Assembly (NCBI GenBank): GCA_030147525.1
Contig: JASBVF010000010.1
Span: 186,001-250,000 of the forward strand
Length of the DNA: 64,000 nt
Source of the DNA: Bacteroidota bacterium
GTDB lineage: Bacteria > Bacteroidota > Bacteroidia > Chitinophagales > Saprospiraceae
Direction of reading: 5' to 3'
Position 1 is the stretch's first letter. Every line of letters starts with the position of its first letter. Positions 39,301 through 47,390 of the stretch are shown here, piece after piece. The notes below the pieces were generated by a model that saw only the letters and a program-made list of their open reading frames with translations, did no database searches and was not told the DNA's origin. A program made the position numbers and the translations under genes.

Positions 39301-39982
39301 AGGTAGTCTGGCTATTACCATAATTGATGGAATATTGAAGCGGAAGTGAATTGCCTGTGTTGACAGCAGAAATGGTGATTTTACCATCAGCAATGCCACA
39401 GGCTGACGGGCTTTTCAAGGCAACGTCAAAAATTTCTATGCCACAGCTGCCCGAAGTAGTACAATCGGCGGGGAATACACCGTAGTTTCCCGTATAGGCA
39501 TTTCCAAAACCTGCTCCAATGATCGTGATGGAGTTGCCGACATTCACACTTTGCGAGTTTGGCGGCATGAACGGATCGGTGTCATGGTCGAGAAGTTCCA
39601 GTTCGCCGGTGCAGGTTCCTGCATTTTTAAAATTTAAAATAGGGACCTCAACGCCATTGTTGAAGGTGATAGCTGAAGTTGCTCCCTGCAAGCCAAAGTA
39701 GATGTAATCATATCCCGGGTTCTCTAAAGGAGCAACAGTGGTGCCGGTATGGCTCCAGTTGCCGGCGAGTCCGGTGACTGTTCCTACAGTAAAACCACCG
39801 GTAGGAACACGGAGTGTTACCTGCGAGGAAGGCACGGCATTCAGAGGCGCCGACCAGGTGGCCTCGGGTTTGAAAAGTACCTGGTAAGTAACGTTATCAG
39901 GCAGGAGTTTTACTTTAAATTTCACCTGGGCTGTCAGGCTTAGACAGAACAGGGCCAGTATAATCGTCAACTGAGGTTTCAT
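33395..39982 (-). CDS. 2,195-aa surface protein with three cohesin-like domains, PKD, about 12 SprB-like repeats and CHU_C end
   Basis: The signal peptide is MKPQLTIILALFCLSLTAQ. A domain of about 165 residues follows (marks SQVTLRVPTGGF, PLENPGYDYIYFGL, DPFMPPNSQSVNVGNSI) and recurs twice more (about 38440-38950 and 37950-38440). It looks like a cohesin-type beta-sandwich, a shape-based guess. Two SprB-like copies sit between copy one and copy two. A true PKD domain (WSWDFGDNSAPS, about 37700-37900) and roughly ten SprB-like repeats follow (marks CG..DGS and GG...Y). Near the C-terminus is a module shared with the 15525 protein, then CHU_C (FSPNEDGVNDFFRI) for T9SS export. SprB-like repeats are known from the mobile gliding adhesin SprB; a role in adhesion or motility is inferred. 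Confidence 0.92.
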   Translation of the reverse strand: MKPQLTIILALFCLSLTAQVKFKVKLLPDNVTYQVLFKPEATWSAPLNAVPSSQVTLRVPTGGFTVGTVTGLAGNWSHTGTTVAPLENPGYDYIYFGLQGATSAITFNNGVEVPILNFKNAGTCTGELELLDHDTDPFMPPNSQSVNVGNSITIIGAGFGNAYTGNYGVFPADCTTSGSCGIEIFDVALKSPSACGIADGKITISAVNTGNSLPLQYSINYGNSQTTWQSDSVFANLASGDLFNVAVRDVAAICIEEAGSYELDGPLAATILGVNVTNPACGQSNGSVTINAVAGNGGTLRYAMNVNGPWQASSTFSGLAAGTHSFWVQDITKNCTSFVGSYTLTGCVAPVCLITYELQALGNGQYQVNMISDTTWNFPNNLTSSLQVTLKVPTGGFVASSLVSQISGVNFGLASSYIAPSEDPTHDYISVILESPGTQGIPYVKGNTVPLFTFENAGTCTGDSVKLMANNDPFFPPNSQSANVGQQISVSGYGGADIPVCLGDNAACGAVPPPAPSCLITYEIEKLATDEFQVSMISDTTWTLPNNITSSMQFTIKVPSGGFVVSDLTSKLSGVNFGLASTYAAPSEDPGSDYISFILDSPGTQGVPYQKGVKTPLFTFKNSGSCQGGQVVLMDNDTDPFFPPNSQSANVGQQLSVSGYGGADAPICISNLPAEDCSNDPCAALSPGFQAQDACQNITIDFNNTTTSIETITSWSWDFGDNSAPSTDESPSHTYVSSGNFEVSLTVTTQGGCSATFTDFVTVFPSPGEAPVDYFVVCNGDGVTLESPASISSASWSPATGLDDPNSSAPFAQPSATTAYTLTVTNDFGCEATSSVTVEVSNDPVFKDVVSTDPSDCGVQDASIYVSAIGGGPLEYSIDSMAWQTDSLFSNVAPGTYTVFVRNINGTCPVEYSFSPVVITAPAEPIFVDATSTQPNGCAGDGSITINASGGNAPLRYSIDGGQNFQTSNIFSNLGGGDFDIVVANNDGSCQVAGSSISLTEPTPPTVFTPVADFSICDGTSASVSIEISSDIADYIIAGSGIFSNENVNGSTLTFDVDADGAGTTDFQVEFTDNNNCTVTETFNLTGIEIPTADFAVSSTLCTNGEVTIDFTGTASANSSLNWSLDGGQLIFSSQATSIDPAGATIVVSWPASGQKTIGLEIDNQGCQSSGTEVVDITDYNPGATLDVTDAGCGLNTGAINLNLAGTGNYSFSWSNGSGSQNLSNLSGGTYQVTITEDGSGCSATASAVVGTSQPVSITSLSEQPATDCSGSGGDGSLTVEVSGGSSNYTVNLYTSGAGSTLIDQFAGSQSSFTFTGLAAGAYQVEILDANGCSDVETVAIASQSSDLIATATIQNAACGASDGSFSLEISGGAQPYVYDLYQNNQPVATNVTINSLPLTIGNQAPGTSVLIIRDANGCIAPVTATVGSQQASFTLTPNTTPSGCSASTGAIQLTGLPAGVTFQWQNSSGTSLGSTNPLENLASGVYFVTVTDAGGCTKSGAFTVSATDGPEVSILDQVDASCGGADGSLTFEVNGNGSFSYDVLNTAISGFGTDGEDITVPGLGAGAYVIQISELMTNCQAFTPFVINGGGQIFASSTITKASECGVSDAFIEIEISGGTAPYTITSSEGTAPASPVTASATIIDLYDGVITITITDASGCSKTINANLGIMTQPTLTMDDVSVSNYTCPGEFGAITAADPGKEFQIFDQNNSFVAVTPWTGATAGTYTIRYTLNGCTAELQDVEVTGPADWAVDLNLGGETCAGNDGFIALVVSGANGGFSYAWSNGSTEATANGLSADSIYHVTITDALGCTTQGDNLQIPDICTIEPCEDVFYLDTFNLALLTNPTEVCLPTELPDLSIFDLELDGAPYGQDIQSCIDSTIFYGYGMLLGLGAPPYMLDEWNFRGNRTEGFMFNEIVELLDHMNDVDPLGNWLLNEDDKSINGGASNSNYGSLIITHINSATTLNLQVNTVSVSHPSILVNNDPAHVFVVTDPVSGCKDTLFINILGIPTPKIDTIEIEVPLGSTEPLCLPTDELAGTPELMNNYCISFTNNAQLVSLGNECIEITGLEIGPDQACYVICDNLGNCDTTIVLISVVDTSTALVIYNGFSPNEDGVNDFFRIKNIEHYPNNSLVIFNRWGSRVYQRERYTNASGWDAIYRNTKLPDGSYFYVLEVEIDGKKEKFSGYVQVNR

Positions 39983-40197
39983 AGTAAGTTCAGTGATTAG
40001 TTTCGAAAAAGAAGGTTTGTCCGCAATGCAAGGGGGAAAGTTCTACCCGGCGTCTTCGAACGCTGGATACCTTTTATTTTGGAAACCTGAAACCAGAAAA
40101 GGGGGGAGGGAAATCAGGGGAAATTTTGACAAAAGCAAATTGTAATATTCATTTTCCAAAAACAAAGCCAAAAACTTATCTATTTGATTATCAGGAG

Positions 40198-42246
40198 TTA
40201 ACGGAGTAGATTTACTTCGCCTGAGAAAAGGACTACTTCTCCGTCAATAAATTTTACGTTCATAGAATAGAGGTAAGTACCGGATTTGATGTATTTACCT
40301 TTTGCTGTTCCATTCCATCCGAGTCGTGGGTCACCGGGAGCCATTTTTTCATCACAAGCATAGATGAGGCCGCCCCAGCGGTCAAAGACCCGGAATGATT
40401 CGATTTCGGTTACTTCAAAACCTGCGTATGGCATGAATATATCATTGATGCCATCCTGGTTAGGACTGAAGGCGTTCGGAATGAAAATATCCCGTGAAAT
40501 TTTCACTCCGATGGTCACTGCATCCTGCATGACACAGCCGGAAGCATCTTCCATTCTGAGCAGGTAAGTTGTTGTTTCCTCAGGCCTTGCAACCGGGTTG
40601 GGGCAGTCGTCGCAGGAAAGCCAATCGCCGGGTGTCCAGCGCAGGCTTACATTATTCAGCGGGAAAATATCAGGGTCTAACTTTACTTCTTCTCCATATT
40701 TTATGGTGAAACCTTCACCCAGCTCGAGAAACATTTCCTGTTTGGCCGGGATGAGAAAATCTTCTGAAATTTTGCAGCCTTTGGCATCTTCAATCACCAA
40801 ACGGCCTGGCATGCCTGCTTCCACCTCAAACTCTTTTCCGTCGCCAAGGTCTTCGCCGCCAATCACAGTAGCAGACCATGGTTCGAAGGCATTGGAAACA
40901 GCCAAGATACTCAGGTAGCCTTTTTCACCGTAGCAAACCGGCTCCGCAAGGCTGTAGTCTGCTTCAATTTCGGCTGGTTCTTCGACGATAAACTCTGCTT
41001 CCTCGAAGCAAACGCCAGTTGCGTCTGTTATCGTTACGCTGTAGTAGCCGGGTTTCAGGTTCCAGGCGGATGAGTTCATGCTGATAGATGCATTGGATGA
41101 CCACTCGTAAGTAAATGGCGGGTTAACACCTACCGGGTAAAGATCGATCAAGCCATCCGTAGCCCCGTGGCACGATACGTCCCGGATGTATGGGTTGGGA
41201 TAAATTACGGCAAACGAACCAACTGTGACACTGCCAGTTGTCTGGCAGCCGTTGTCATCTGAAACTGTCACCGTGTAAGTGCCGGGATCAAGAAACCCCA
41301 TGACTGAACTGGATAGCGTAGGGTTATTAGCCCAGAAATACTGGTAGTCTGATGCAACCGTACCTCCCTGAACGTTCTGGACAAAAGCAACACCGTCAAG
41401 GCTGCCGTTGCAGCTGGCATCGTAAGCGCCCATTTGTATATTCAATTGCTGTGGTTGATGTATTTTAAGACTGTCGGTTTTGATGCTGTCCTGGTTATCC
41501 TTTAAAGTAAAGGTGTAATTGCCTGCGCCAAGGTTATCGAAAACGGCAGAGCCTTCATAATCAGTTACCTGCTGGCTGCCGGAAATACCAGTCGCAATAT
41601 TTTTCCATTCGACATCATAAGGCTCTTTGCCTCCGAAAACCTGAACAACGACCGAAGTTTGCTCGCCGTGGCATTTCACGGGATTATCCTCAGCCACTAC
41701 ATACATACCCAATGGCGGGCAGGTGACTAAATAATTGGGCGAATTGCCCGAATATGCATTCTGACCTATACCCGCACCCACGATGGAAAATGAATTCCCA
41801 ATGTTTACACTCATGGAGTTTGGTGGGAGGAATGGATCATTCTGATTGTCAATAATTTCAATTTGAGAGCAGCCGAAGGTATTTTTGAAAGAGAAAAGCG
41901 GAACGGGCGTGCCGCTCACATAATTTAGGTTTGTCAACGGGGCATTCAGCGAAAAACTAAAATAATCATAGTCCGGGGCTTCAGCCGGAGCCGTGATGAC
42001 ATTAGCACCTGACCAGTTGCCAGTCAGGCTTTGAAAATCAGCAATATTCAATTTGCCTGAGATTGCTCTCAAGGTAATTTGAGCACTGCTGGTGACGCTT
42101 TGCGGAGGCGACCAGTCGACGCTTGGAATGGCAGATACTTTGTAAGTATTGCTTCCGGGAATCTGTTCGATGTTTCCCTGAACTTGCGAAAACGCAGGTA
42201 TAAAAAAAAGCAGGGCGGGGGGCACGAACGAGAGGATACGGTACAT
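40198..42246 (-). CDS. Secreted protein with cohesin-like N-terminus, SprB-like repeats and CHU_C end
   Basis: I choose ATG 42246 (MYRILSFVPPALLFFIPAFSQ, a good signal peptide); another ATG at 42255 lies inside a hairpin stem. The 682-residue protein carries one copy of the same N-terminal domain as the next gene (SSAQITLRAISGKL, PAEAPDYDYFSFSL, DPFLPPNSMSVNIGNSF), then about three SprB-like repeats (YDASCNGSLDGVAFV, RDVSCHGATDGLIDLYP), a short Cys pair WLSCDDCPNP, and CHU_C (FSPNQDGINDIFMP to the end). It lies 215 bp upstream of the larger related gene on the same strand, so a common origin by duplication and possibly joint function are likely. The signal and CHU_C support T9SS export. Confidence 0.9.
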   Translation of the reverse strand: MYRILSFVPPALLFFIPAFSQVQGNIEQIPGSNTYKVSAIPSVDWSPPQSVTSSAQITLRAISGKLNIADFQSLTGNWSGANVITAPAEAPDYDYFSFSLNAPLTNLNYVSGTPVPLFSFKNTFGCSQIEIIDNQNDPFLPPNSMSVNIGNSFSIVGAGIGQNAYSGNSPNYLVTCPPLGMYVVAEDNPVKCHGEQTSVVVQVFGGKEPYDVEWKNIATGISGSQQVTDYEGSAVFDNLGAGNYTFTLKDNQDSIKTDSLKIHQPQQLNIQMGAYDASCNGSLDGVAFVQNVQGGTVASDYQYFWANNPTLSSSVMGFLDPGTYTVTVSDDNGCQTTGSVTVGSFAVIYPNPYIRDVSCHGATDGLIDLYPVGVNPPFTYEWSSNASISMNSSAWNLKPGYYSVTITDATGVCFEEAEFIVEEPAEIEADYSLAEPVCYGEKGYLSILAVSNAFEPWSATVIGGEDLGDGKEFEVEAGMPGRLVIEDAKGCKISEDFLIPAKQEMFLELGEGFTIKYGEEVKLDPDIFPLNNVSLRWTPGDWLSCDDCPNPVARPEETTTYLLRMEDASGCVMQDAVTIGVKISRDIFIPNAFSPNQDGINDIFMPYAGFEVTEIESFRVFDRWGGLIYACDEKMAPGDPRLGWNGTAKGKYIKSGTYLYSMNVKFIDGEVVLFSGEVNLLR

Positions 42247-42250
42247 GTTC

Positions 42251-42301
42251 AGCATAGTTCGTGCTATTTTAAATTTCTACCGAAGGTGCAAGAACTATGC
42301 T
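42251..42301 (-). promoter_or_regulatory. Hairpin in the leader of the 40198-42246 gene
   Basis: AGCATAGTTC (42251-42260) pairs perfectly with GAACTATGCT (42292-42301); three further pairs follow one mismatch. The stem includes the upstream ATG at 42255 and ends five bases before the chosen start, so folding could control translation or set the start. Confidence 0.55.
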
Positions 42302-42411
42302 AAAACTTGGTATTACTACTTAACTAAACAGGGGGAATTTTTGTGTGAAAAATTCTTCGAATGCATATTTTATTGCTTTACAATTCTTTGAAATGAAACC
42401 TGCCCAAATAA

Positions 42412-42443
42412 AAAAGGCTGAAAGATTTTTCTCTCAGCCTTTT
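42412..42443 (-). terminator. Terminator after the lipocalin-like lipoprotein gene
   Basis: AAAAGGCTGAAAG (42412-42424) pairs with CTCTCAGCCTTTT (42431-42443) with one wobble position. The A-rich left flank gives a T-run on the minus strand. Confidence 0.85.
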
Positions 42444-42475
42444 CGGTCATTACTTTTTATTTTGAAAAAGTTGTG

Positions 42476-42901
42476 TTATTGAACTCTCTCCAAAACGGTG
42501 TTAATCGTGAGTGTGGCTTCTTTTGCCGGGTCTTGCGGAGCACGCTGGGTGGTGCTCAACTCATTCGCTGAACAACTGGTGATCGTAAAGACATCCGGCG
42601 ACCTGTCAGGAAAAGTGAGTACCAGGCTATCCCCTGCTTCATTCAAAGCCCAGGTACCTTCCACGGGCAGAGCAGCTGGCGTTGATTGCCAAACCACCTT
42701 TCCGTCGGCGGTGAAGTCATACTTCGCATTTTCGATTTCAGCTTTGGTCATTTCAATGATGGAAGCTGAAAATTTTGGAGATTGCACATCCGTTGACTTT
42801 ACCTTCCAACTTCCCTCCAGGTTGCAGCCTCCGTCGCTTTGGCAAGCCTGAAAAGTAAAAAGTGCCAAAGTCGTGAAAATCAAGAAACTCAGTTTTTTCA
42901 T
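42476..42901 (-). CDS. Lipocalin-like lipoprotein
   Basis: This 141-aa protein starts with a lipoprotein signal (MKKLSFLIFTTLALFTFQAC, lipid-modified Cys at residue 20). The mature part begins with a GSWK motif typical of lipocalin-like domains (LEGSWKVKSTDV) and alternates short beta strands (KYDFTADGKVVW, VEGTWALNEAGDSLVLTF). I place the start at 42901, not at the ATG at 42922, because the promoter box TACTTTTG covers 42920-42927. The likely role is an envelope-attached small-ligand or stress protein; the ligand is not known. Confidence 0.82.
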   Translation of the reverse strand: MKKLSFLIFTTLALFTFQACQSDGGCNLEGSWKVKSTDVQSPKFSASIIEMTKAEIENAKYDFTADGKVVWQSTPAALPVEGTWALNEAGDSLVLTFPDRSPDVFTITSCSANELSTTQRAPQDPAKEATLTINTVLERVQ

Positions 42902-42919
42902 GTGATTGATAATTTTTTG

Positions 42920-42952
42920 CAAAAGTAATAATGGATTTTATAGTTCAACAAA
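42920..42952 (-). promoter_or_regulatory. Promoter of the lipocalin-like gene
   Basis: On the minus strand TACTTTTG (42920-42927) matches TAnnTTTG and TTTG (42949-42952) lies 21 bases upstream. The chosen start follows about 19 bases after the box. Confidence 0.65.
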
Positions 42953-42965
42953 TTGCTAAAAAATA

Positions 42966-45900
42966 TCATGCCACCTCTAGCACGGCGTCGCCTTGTTCGA
43001 CTAAAGTTTTTTCGCTGAGGTAGATTTTTTTCACAACACCCTCCACGGAAGAGGTAACTGTGCTTTCCATTTTCATCGCTTCGATGGTGAAAAGCGGCTG
43101 GTTGACTTTTACTTTGTCACCTTCCTTCACCAGTATGCTGCCGAGGTTGCCTTGCAAAGGTGCACCGATCTCTCCGGGGGCTTCTGCCTTTTTGTTGCGC
43201 ATGACGGTTGGCTTGACATTTTTATCCCTCACCTTGATGGAGCGGGTTGTGCCATTGTACCTAAAGAAAATCAGGCGGTTGCCCTCTTCGTCAGGTTCCG
43301 TCACGTTCAGGTAGGAGATGAGGAGGGTTTTGCCTTCGGCAATTTCGATCAAAATTTCCTCGTTCGGCTTGAGTCCGTAAAAAAAGATGGCGGAAGGCAG
43401 CCGGCTCACGTCGCCATATTCTTCAACATGGCTGCGGTAGTCGCTGAATACCTTGGGGTAAAGTTTATAGGAAAGAAAATCGTTGAAGTTGACATCCGAG
43501 CCAAACTTTTCCTGAAACGCCGGAAATTCCTTTTCAAAATCAACCGGTGGCAGATGCGAATTGGCAGCGCCGGTCATCGGTTTTTCACCCTTTAAAACTA
43601 CCTCCACCAATCGCTCGGGAAACCCGCCTTCCACCTGGCCCAGTTCGCCACGAAGCATGGATTTTAAACTGTCCGGAAAGGAAATGTTCTCGCCTCGTTC
43701 GAGGATGTCCTCCGGCGTCAGGTCGTTAGCAGTCATAAACATGGCCAGGTCACCGACGACTTTCGAGCTTGGCGTCACCTTCACGATGTCGCCGAGGAGG
43801 AAGTTGGCCTTGCGGTAGTTTTCCTTGATTTTATCAAATTTATGTTCAAGGCCGAGCGAACGTGCCTGCGGCCGCAGGTTTGTGTACTGGCCGCCAGGGA
43901 TTTCGTGCTCGTAAACCTCAGCGGTGCCGGCTTTCAGCTCACTTTCAAACGGGAAATACATTTCCCTCACTGCTTCCCAGTAATTGGAAAATCCATTCAG
44001 ACTCTTCAGGTCCATCGGATTTTCCCGGCGATGACCCTGCATCGAGGCGGCCAGTGCGTTGAAGTTGGGCTGAGAGGTAAGTCCCGACATGCTGGCCAGT
44101 GCTACATCCACCACATCCACACCTGCTTCGATGGCCTTGAGATAGGTGGACGATTGAATGCCGGGCGTATCGTGCGTGTGCAGATGAATGGGGATGTCGA
44201 TATGCTTTTTCAAAGCGCTGATGAGTGTTTCGGCGGAGCGGGGCTTCAGCAAGCCGGCCATGTCCTTGATTGCAAGGATGTGCGAACCTGCATCTTCCAG
44301 GCGTTTGGCCAGGTCGAGGTAGTAGTCGAGGCTGTACTTCGGCCGGTCAGGGTCGAGGACGTCGCCGGTGTAGCAAATGCAGGCTTCAGCGATTGAATTC
44401 GTGCGTTCCCGGACGGCGTTAATGCTGGTGAGCATGGATGGCACGTAATTCAGGCTGTCGAAGATTCTGAAAATGTCGATACCCGTCTCAGCTGCTTTTT
44501 CAACAAATTTTTCGATCAGGTTGTCTGGGTAAGCGGTGTAGCCAACGGCATTGGTTCCCCGCAACAGCATTTGCAGCAGGGTGTTCGGGATGGCTGCCCG
44601 AAGGCGGCTGAGCCGCTGCCAGGGGCATTCATGCAAAAATCGCAGGGCGACGTCAAAAGTCGCTCCGCCCCAGACCTCCATGCTAAAAATCTCGTGGCCG
44701 TGCGCTATCGCATATTTTTCAGCCACCTGCATCATGTCAAACGTACGCATTCGGGTGGCCAGCAACGATTGGTGGGCATCCCGGAAGGTCGTGTCGGTGT
44801 AGTGAATCTGACGTTGTTTTTTCAGCCATTCAGCGAATTTTTCCGGTCCGAGTTTCTCCAGCTTTTGCTTGGTGCCGGGTTGCATTTTTACCGGCAAGTG
44901 TTCCGGTTTCAAAGGTTTGCGCAGTGAGAATGACTCGTAGTGGGTGTTGGAAATGAAGGTCTGCGAAACTTCTTCGCCGGGAATGGCAGGCTTCCTGAAT
45001 TCGAGCGATTTCCTGGAAAGTTTTTTTCCATTTGGTACATCCGGGTTGCCGTTGATGATGACGTCGGAGAGGAAACGCAAAATTTTGGTACCCCGGTCTT
45101 TGCGAATAGGCATTTGAAATAACTCCGGATGCTCCGAAATGAAATTCACGGTAGCCTTGCCGGTCTGGAAGTCACGGTGCTGGATCAGGTTGTCCAGGAA
45201 TCCGATGTTAGTTTCCACGCCACGCACCCGGAACTCGAGCAGTGCCCGGTGCAAGCGTTCACTGGCGCCCTTGAAGGTGCGCCCCCAAGCAGTCACTTTC
45301 ACCAGCAGGCTATCGAAGTAGGGTGAAATTTGGGAGCCGGCGTAGGCATTCCCACCATCGAGTCGAATACCGAAACCGGAAGGACTGCGGTAGGCGATGA
45401 TGGTGCCGTAGTCAGGTTTGAAATTTTCAGCCGGCCGCTCCGTCGTCACCCGGCACTGAATGGCGTATCCGTGGCATTCGATGCTTTTCTGGTCCTCAAT
45501 TCGCAGGGTTTTATGGCCGAGGTGGAAGCCTTCGGCAATCAGAATTTGCGCCCGCACGATGTCTATCCCGGTTACTTCTTCCGTGACGGTGTGCTCCACC
45601 TGGATGCGGGGGTTCACCTCGATAAAATACACATTTTCATCGCTGTCGACGAGGAATTCCACGGTGCCGGCATTATTGTACCTGACACTCCGGGCAATTT
45701 TCAGGGCATGGTCGTAGAGCTGGTTGCGGGTCGATTGTTTGAGACTGAGCGAAGGGGCAATTTCCACTACTTTTTGAAAACGCCGCTGGATGGAGCAGTC
45801 CCTTTCAAACAGGTGAACGATATGCCCGGCATTGTCTCCGATGATTTGTACTTCAATGTGCTTCGGGTTTTCTATAAATTTCTCCAGGAAGACAGTGTCA

Positions 45901-46502
45901 TCGCCGAAGGCGTTGAGGGCTTCTTTTTTGGCTTCGTTGTAATTTTTACGAAGGTCAGCTTCCGAGCGGCAAACCCGCATGCCACGTCCGCCACCGCCGG
46001 AGGCAGCTTTAAGGATGACGGGGTAGCCGATTTTTTTTGCCCATTCCGCTACATCTTCCTCCGATTGGAAATCGGAACTGCCTGGAATCATGGGCACGCC
46101 TGCCTCTTCGGCCACTTTTTTCGCTTTTACTTTGTCGCCCAGGGCTTCCATCACTTGCGGACGTGGACCGATAAACGTAATGCCTTCTTTGGCGCACCGC
46201 CGGGCGAATTCAACGTTTTCCGACAAAAAACCATAGCCGGGATGGATGGCATCGACACCCCGCTTTTTGGCGACTTTGATGATTTCATCAATGTCGAGGT
46301 AAGGTTTCAGCGGGTCGTTGTCTGCACCGACTTGGTAGGCTTCATCTGCTTTGTGGCGGTGGAGTGAGTAGCGATCTTCGTAGGTGTAGATGGCTACTGT
46401 TCGTATGTTCAGTTCAGTGGCAGCCCGGAAAATGCGGATAGCGATCTCGCCCCGGTTGGCGACCATGAGTTTTTTAAATTTGAGGGTCTTTTGTTCTTTC
46501 AT
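42966..46502 (-). CDS. pyc: Pyruvate carboxylase
   Basis: The 1,178-aa single-chain enzyme adds bicarbonate to pyruvate to give oxaloacetate, refilling the TCA cycle. Domain order is the standard one: biotin carboxylase (residues about 10-460; ANRGEIAIRIFRA, ATP-binding KAASGGGGRGMR, EVNPRIQVEHTVTE), carboxyltransferase (about 560-830; FRDAHQSLLATRMRTFDMM, the metal-site LHTHDT), a connecting PC/OADA region, and a C-terminal biotinyl domain with EAMKMES, the biotinylated lysine being K1144. Length is typical for the family. It lies alone, with 43 bases to the next gene, and no obvious terminator. Confidence 0.97.
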   Translation of the reverse strand: MKEQKTLKFKKLMVANRGEIAIRIFRAATELNIRTVAIYTYEDRYSLHRHKADEAYQVGADNDPLKPYLDIDEIIKVAKKRGVDAIHPGYGFLSENVEFARRCAKEGITFIGPRPQVMEALGDKVKAKKVAEEAGVPMIPGSSDFQSEEDVAEWAKKIGYPVILKAASGGGGRGMRVCRSEADLRKNYNEAKKEALNAFGDDTVFLEKFIENPKHIEVQIIGDNAGHIVHLFERDCSIQRRFQKVVEIAPSLSLKQSTRNQLYDHALKIARSVRYNNAGTVEFLVDSDENVYFIEVNPRIQVEHTVTEEVTGIDIVRAQILIAEGFHLGHKTLRIEDQKSIECHGYAIQCRVTTERPAENFKPDYGTIIAYRSPSGFGIRLDGGNAYAGSQISPYFDSLLVKVTAWGRTFKGASERLHRALLEFRVRGVETNIGFLDNLIQHRDFQTGKATVNFISEHPELFQMPIRKDRGTKILRFLSDVIINGNPDVPNGKKLSRKSLEFRKPAIPGEEVSQTFISNTHYESFSLRKPLKPEHLPVKMQPGTKQKLEKLGPEKFAEWLKKQRQIHYTDTTFRDAHQSLLATRMRTFDMMQVAEKYAIAHGHEIFSMEVWGGATFDVALRFLHECPWQRLSRLRAAIPNTLLQMLLRGTNAVGYTAYPDNLIEKFVEKAAETGIDIFRIFDSLNYVPSMLTSINAVRERTNSIAEACICYTGDVLDPDRPKYSLDYYLDLAKRLEDAGSHILAIKDMAGLLKPRSAETLISALKKHIDIPIHLHTHDTPGIQSSTYLKAIEAGVDVVDVALASMSGLTSQPNFNALAASMQGHRRENPMDLKSLNGFSNYWEAVREMYFPFESELKAGTAEVYEHEIPGGQYTNLRPQARSLGLEHKFDKIKENYRKANFLLGDIVKVTPSSKVVGDLAMFMTANDLTPEDILERGENISFPDSLKSMLRGELGQVEGGFPERLVEVVLKGEKPMTGAANSHLPPVDFEKEFPAFQEKFGSDVNFNDFLSYKLYPKVFSDYRSHVEEYGDVSRLPSAIFFYGLKPNEEILIEIAEGKTLLISYLNVTEPDEEGNRLIFFRYNGTTRSIKVRDKNVKPTVMRNKKAEAPGEIGAPLQGNLGSILVKEGDKVKVNQPLFTIEAMKMESTVTSSVEGVVKKIYLSEKTLVEQGDAVLEVA

Positions 46503-46642
46503 TTTGCTGTTTAGATTTTATGGCAAAGCTTACAAAATTTGACACAAAAAACGGTAAGGACGGTTGCTTGGTCAAAAAGTATTTTAGGTTTTTTACGAAG
46601 TTCAAAGCATATTTCCCTGTGGGAGGATGCCATTGCTGAAGG

Positions 46643-47209
46643 TTACGGTACGAGCCAATGCCCCTGCCAGGTCTCATTTTCAAGGTGAAAAATTGCCCTG
46701 AGATGTAATTCCCGGTTCAATTGAAGCAACTCTGCCGAATGCGGCTGAAAATGAAGCACTGTGAAATATTTTCCGTCTTCCAGTGCGGCATCGTGTTCAA
46801 CGGCTTCCGGGTTTTCGATGATTGTTCCCGGCGCCTGTGCAGTGGTGTAGCTTCGTTTCGACACCGGAGGTACTTTAAGCCAATGGGCTTTGGCGATTTC
46901 ATCTTCCACTGACAGCGTCACCCGGCCTTGCATACGCACCTGTAAATTTTTTTTGGGATGCCAGAAAAGCAGGGAGGCAGCCTGTTCTGGATGGCTTTGC
47001 AAGTCCTGAAATTTTTGAGAGCGGCAGTCGGTGTACATCAAGACACCTTGCCCGGCATCGAATTTTCGCATAACGACGGTGCGCATGCCGGGAATGTTAA
47101 TGGAGCATGTAGCGATCACCACATTTCGGAAAGGATGCCGCCGGTCAGCATTGGCCCGGGTCAGTTCAGCTACGGCGAGTTGCCAGAATTCAGGTAAGGT
47201 GATGGACAT
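46643..47209 (-). CDS. Pyridoxamine 5'-phosphate oxidase-like FMN protein
   Basis: With the ATG at 47209 the product is 188 aa (MSITLPEFWQLAVAELTRAN); an in-frame ATG at 47257 would add 16 residues that do not look like the family. Family marks are RTVVMRKFD, LMYTDCRSQKFQDL, AASLLFWHP and VRMQGRVTL, followed by WLKVPPVSKRSYTTAQAPG. It belongs to the Alr4036-like group of FMN-binding split-barrel proteins; the real substrate of this group is often unknown, so PNPOx activity should not be assumed. It is divergent from classic PdxH in lacking its C-terminal signature. Confidence 0.8.
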   Translation of the reverse strand: MSITLPEFWQLAVAELTRANADRRHPFRNVVIATCSINIPGMRTVVMRKFDAGQGVLMYTDCRSQKFQDLQSHPEQAASLLFWHPKKNLQVRMQGRVTLSVEDEIAKAHWLKVPPVSKRSYTTAQAPGTIIENPEAVEHDAALEDGKYFTVLHFQPHSAELLQLNRELHLRAIFHLENETWQGHWLVP

Positions 47210-47390
47210 ATTTTTTGGAATAAAATGGCTGTCAGTGAAAAAGGTTTTACGATCCAAATTTCAGGTGGTGGTGAAAAAAGATTGATCCAATCCAGGATTT
47301 CGATTGTTGTACGGCTTTTGTTTCTCCGCTCCCGGATTGCACCCGTCAAACACCTGATTGTCAGGCGAATGCCCCGGATAGCTGTCAACT

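Noticed and set aside
40097-40125. G-rich stretch as a G-quadruplex
   Set aside because: Only three separated G-runs are present (GGGGGG, GGG, GGGG) unless the first is split without a loop; too weak.
45330-46367. 345-codon frame on the + strand
   Set aside because: Lies opposite the biotin carboxylase domain of pyruvate carboxylase, which is certain.
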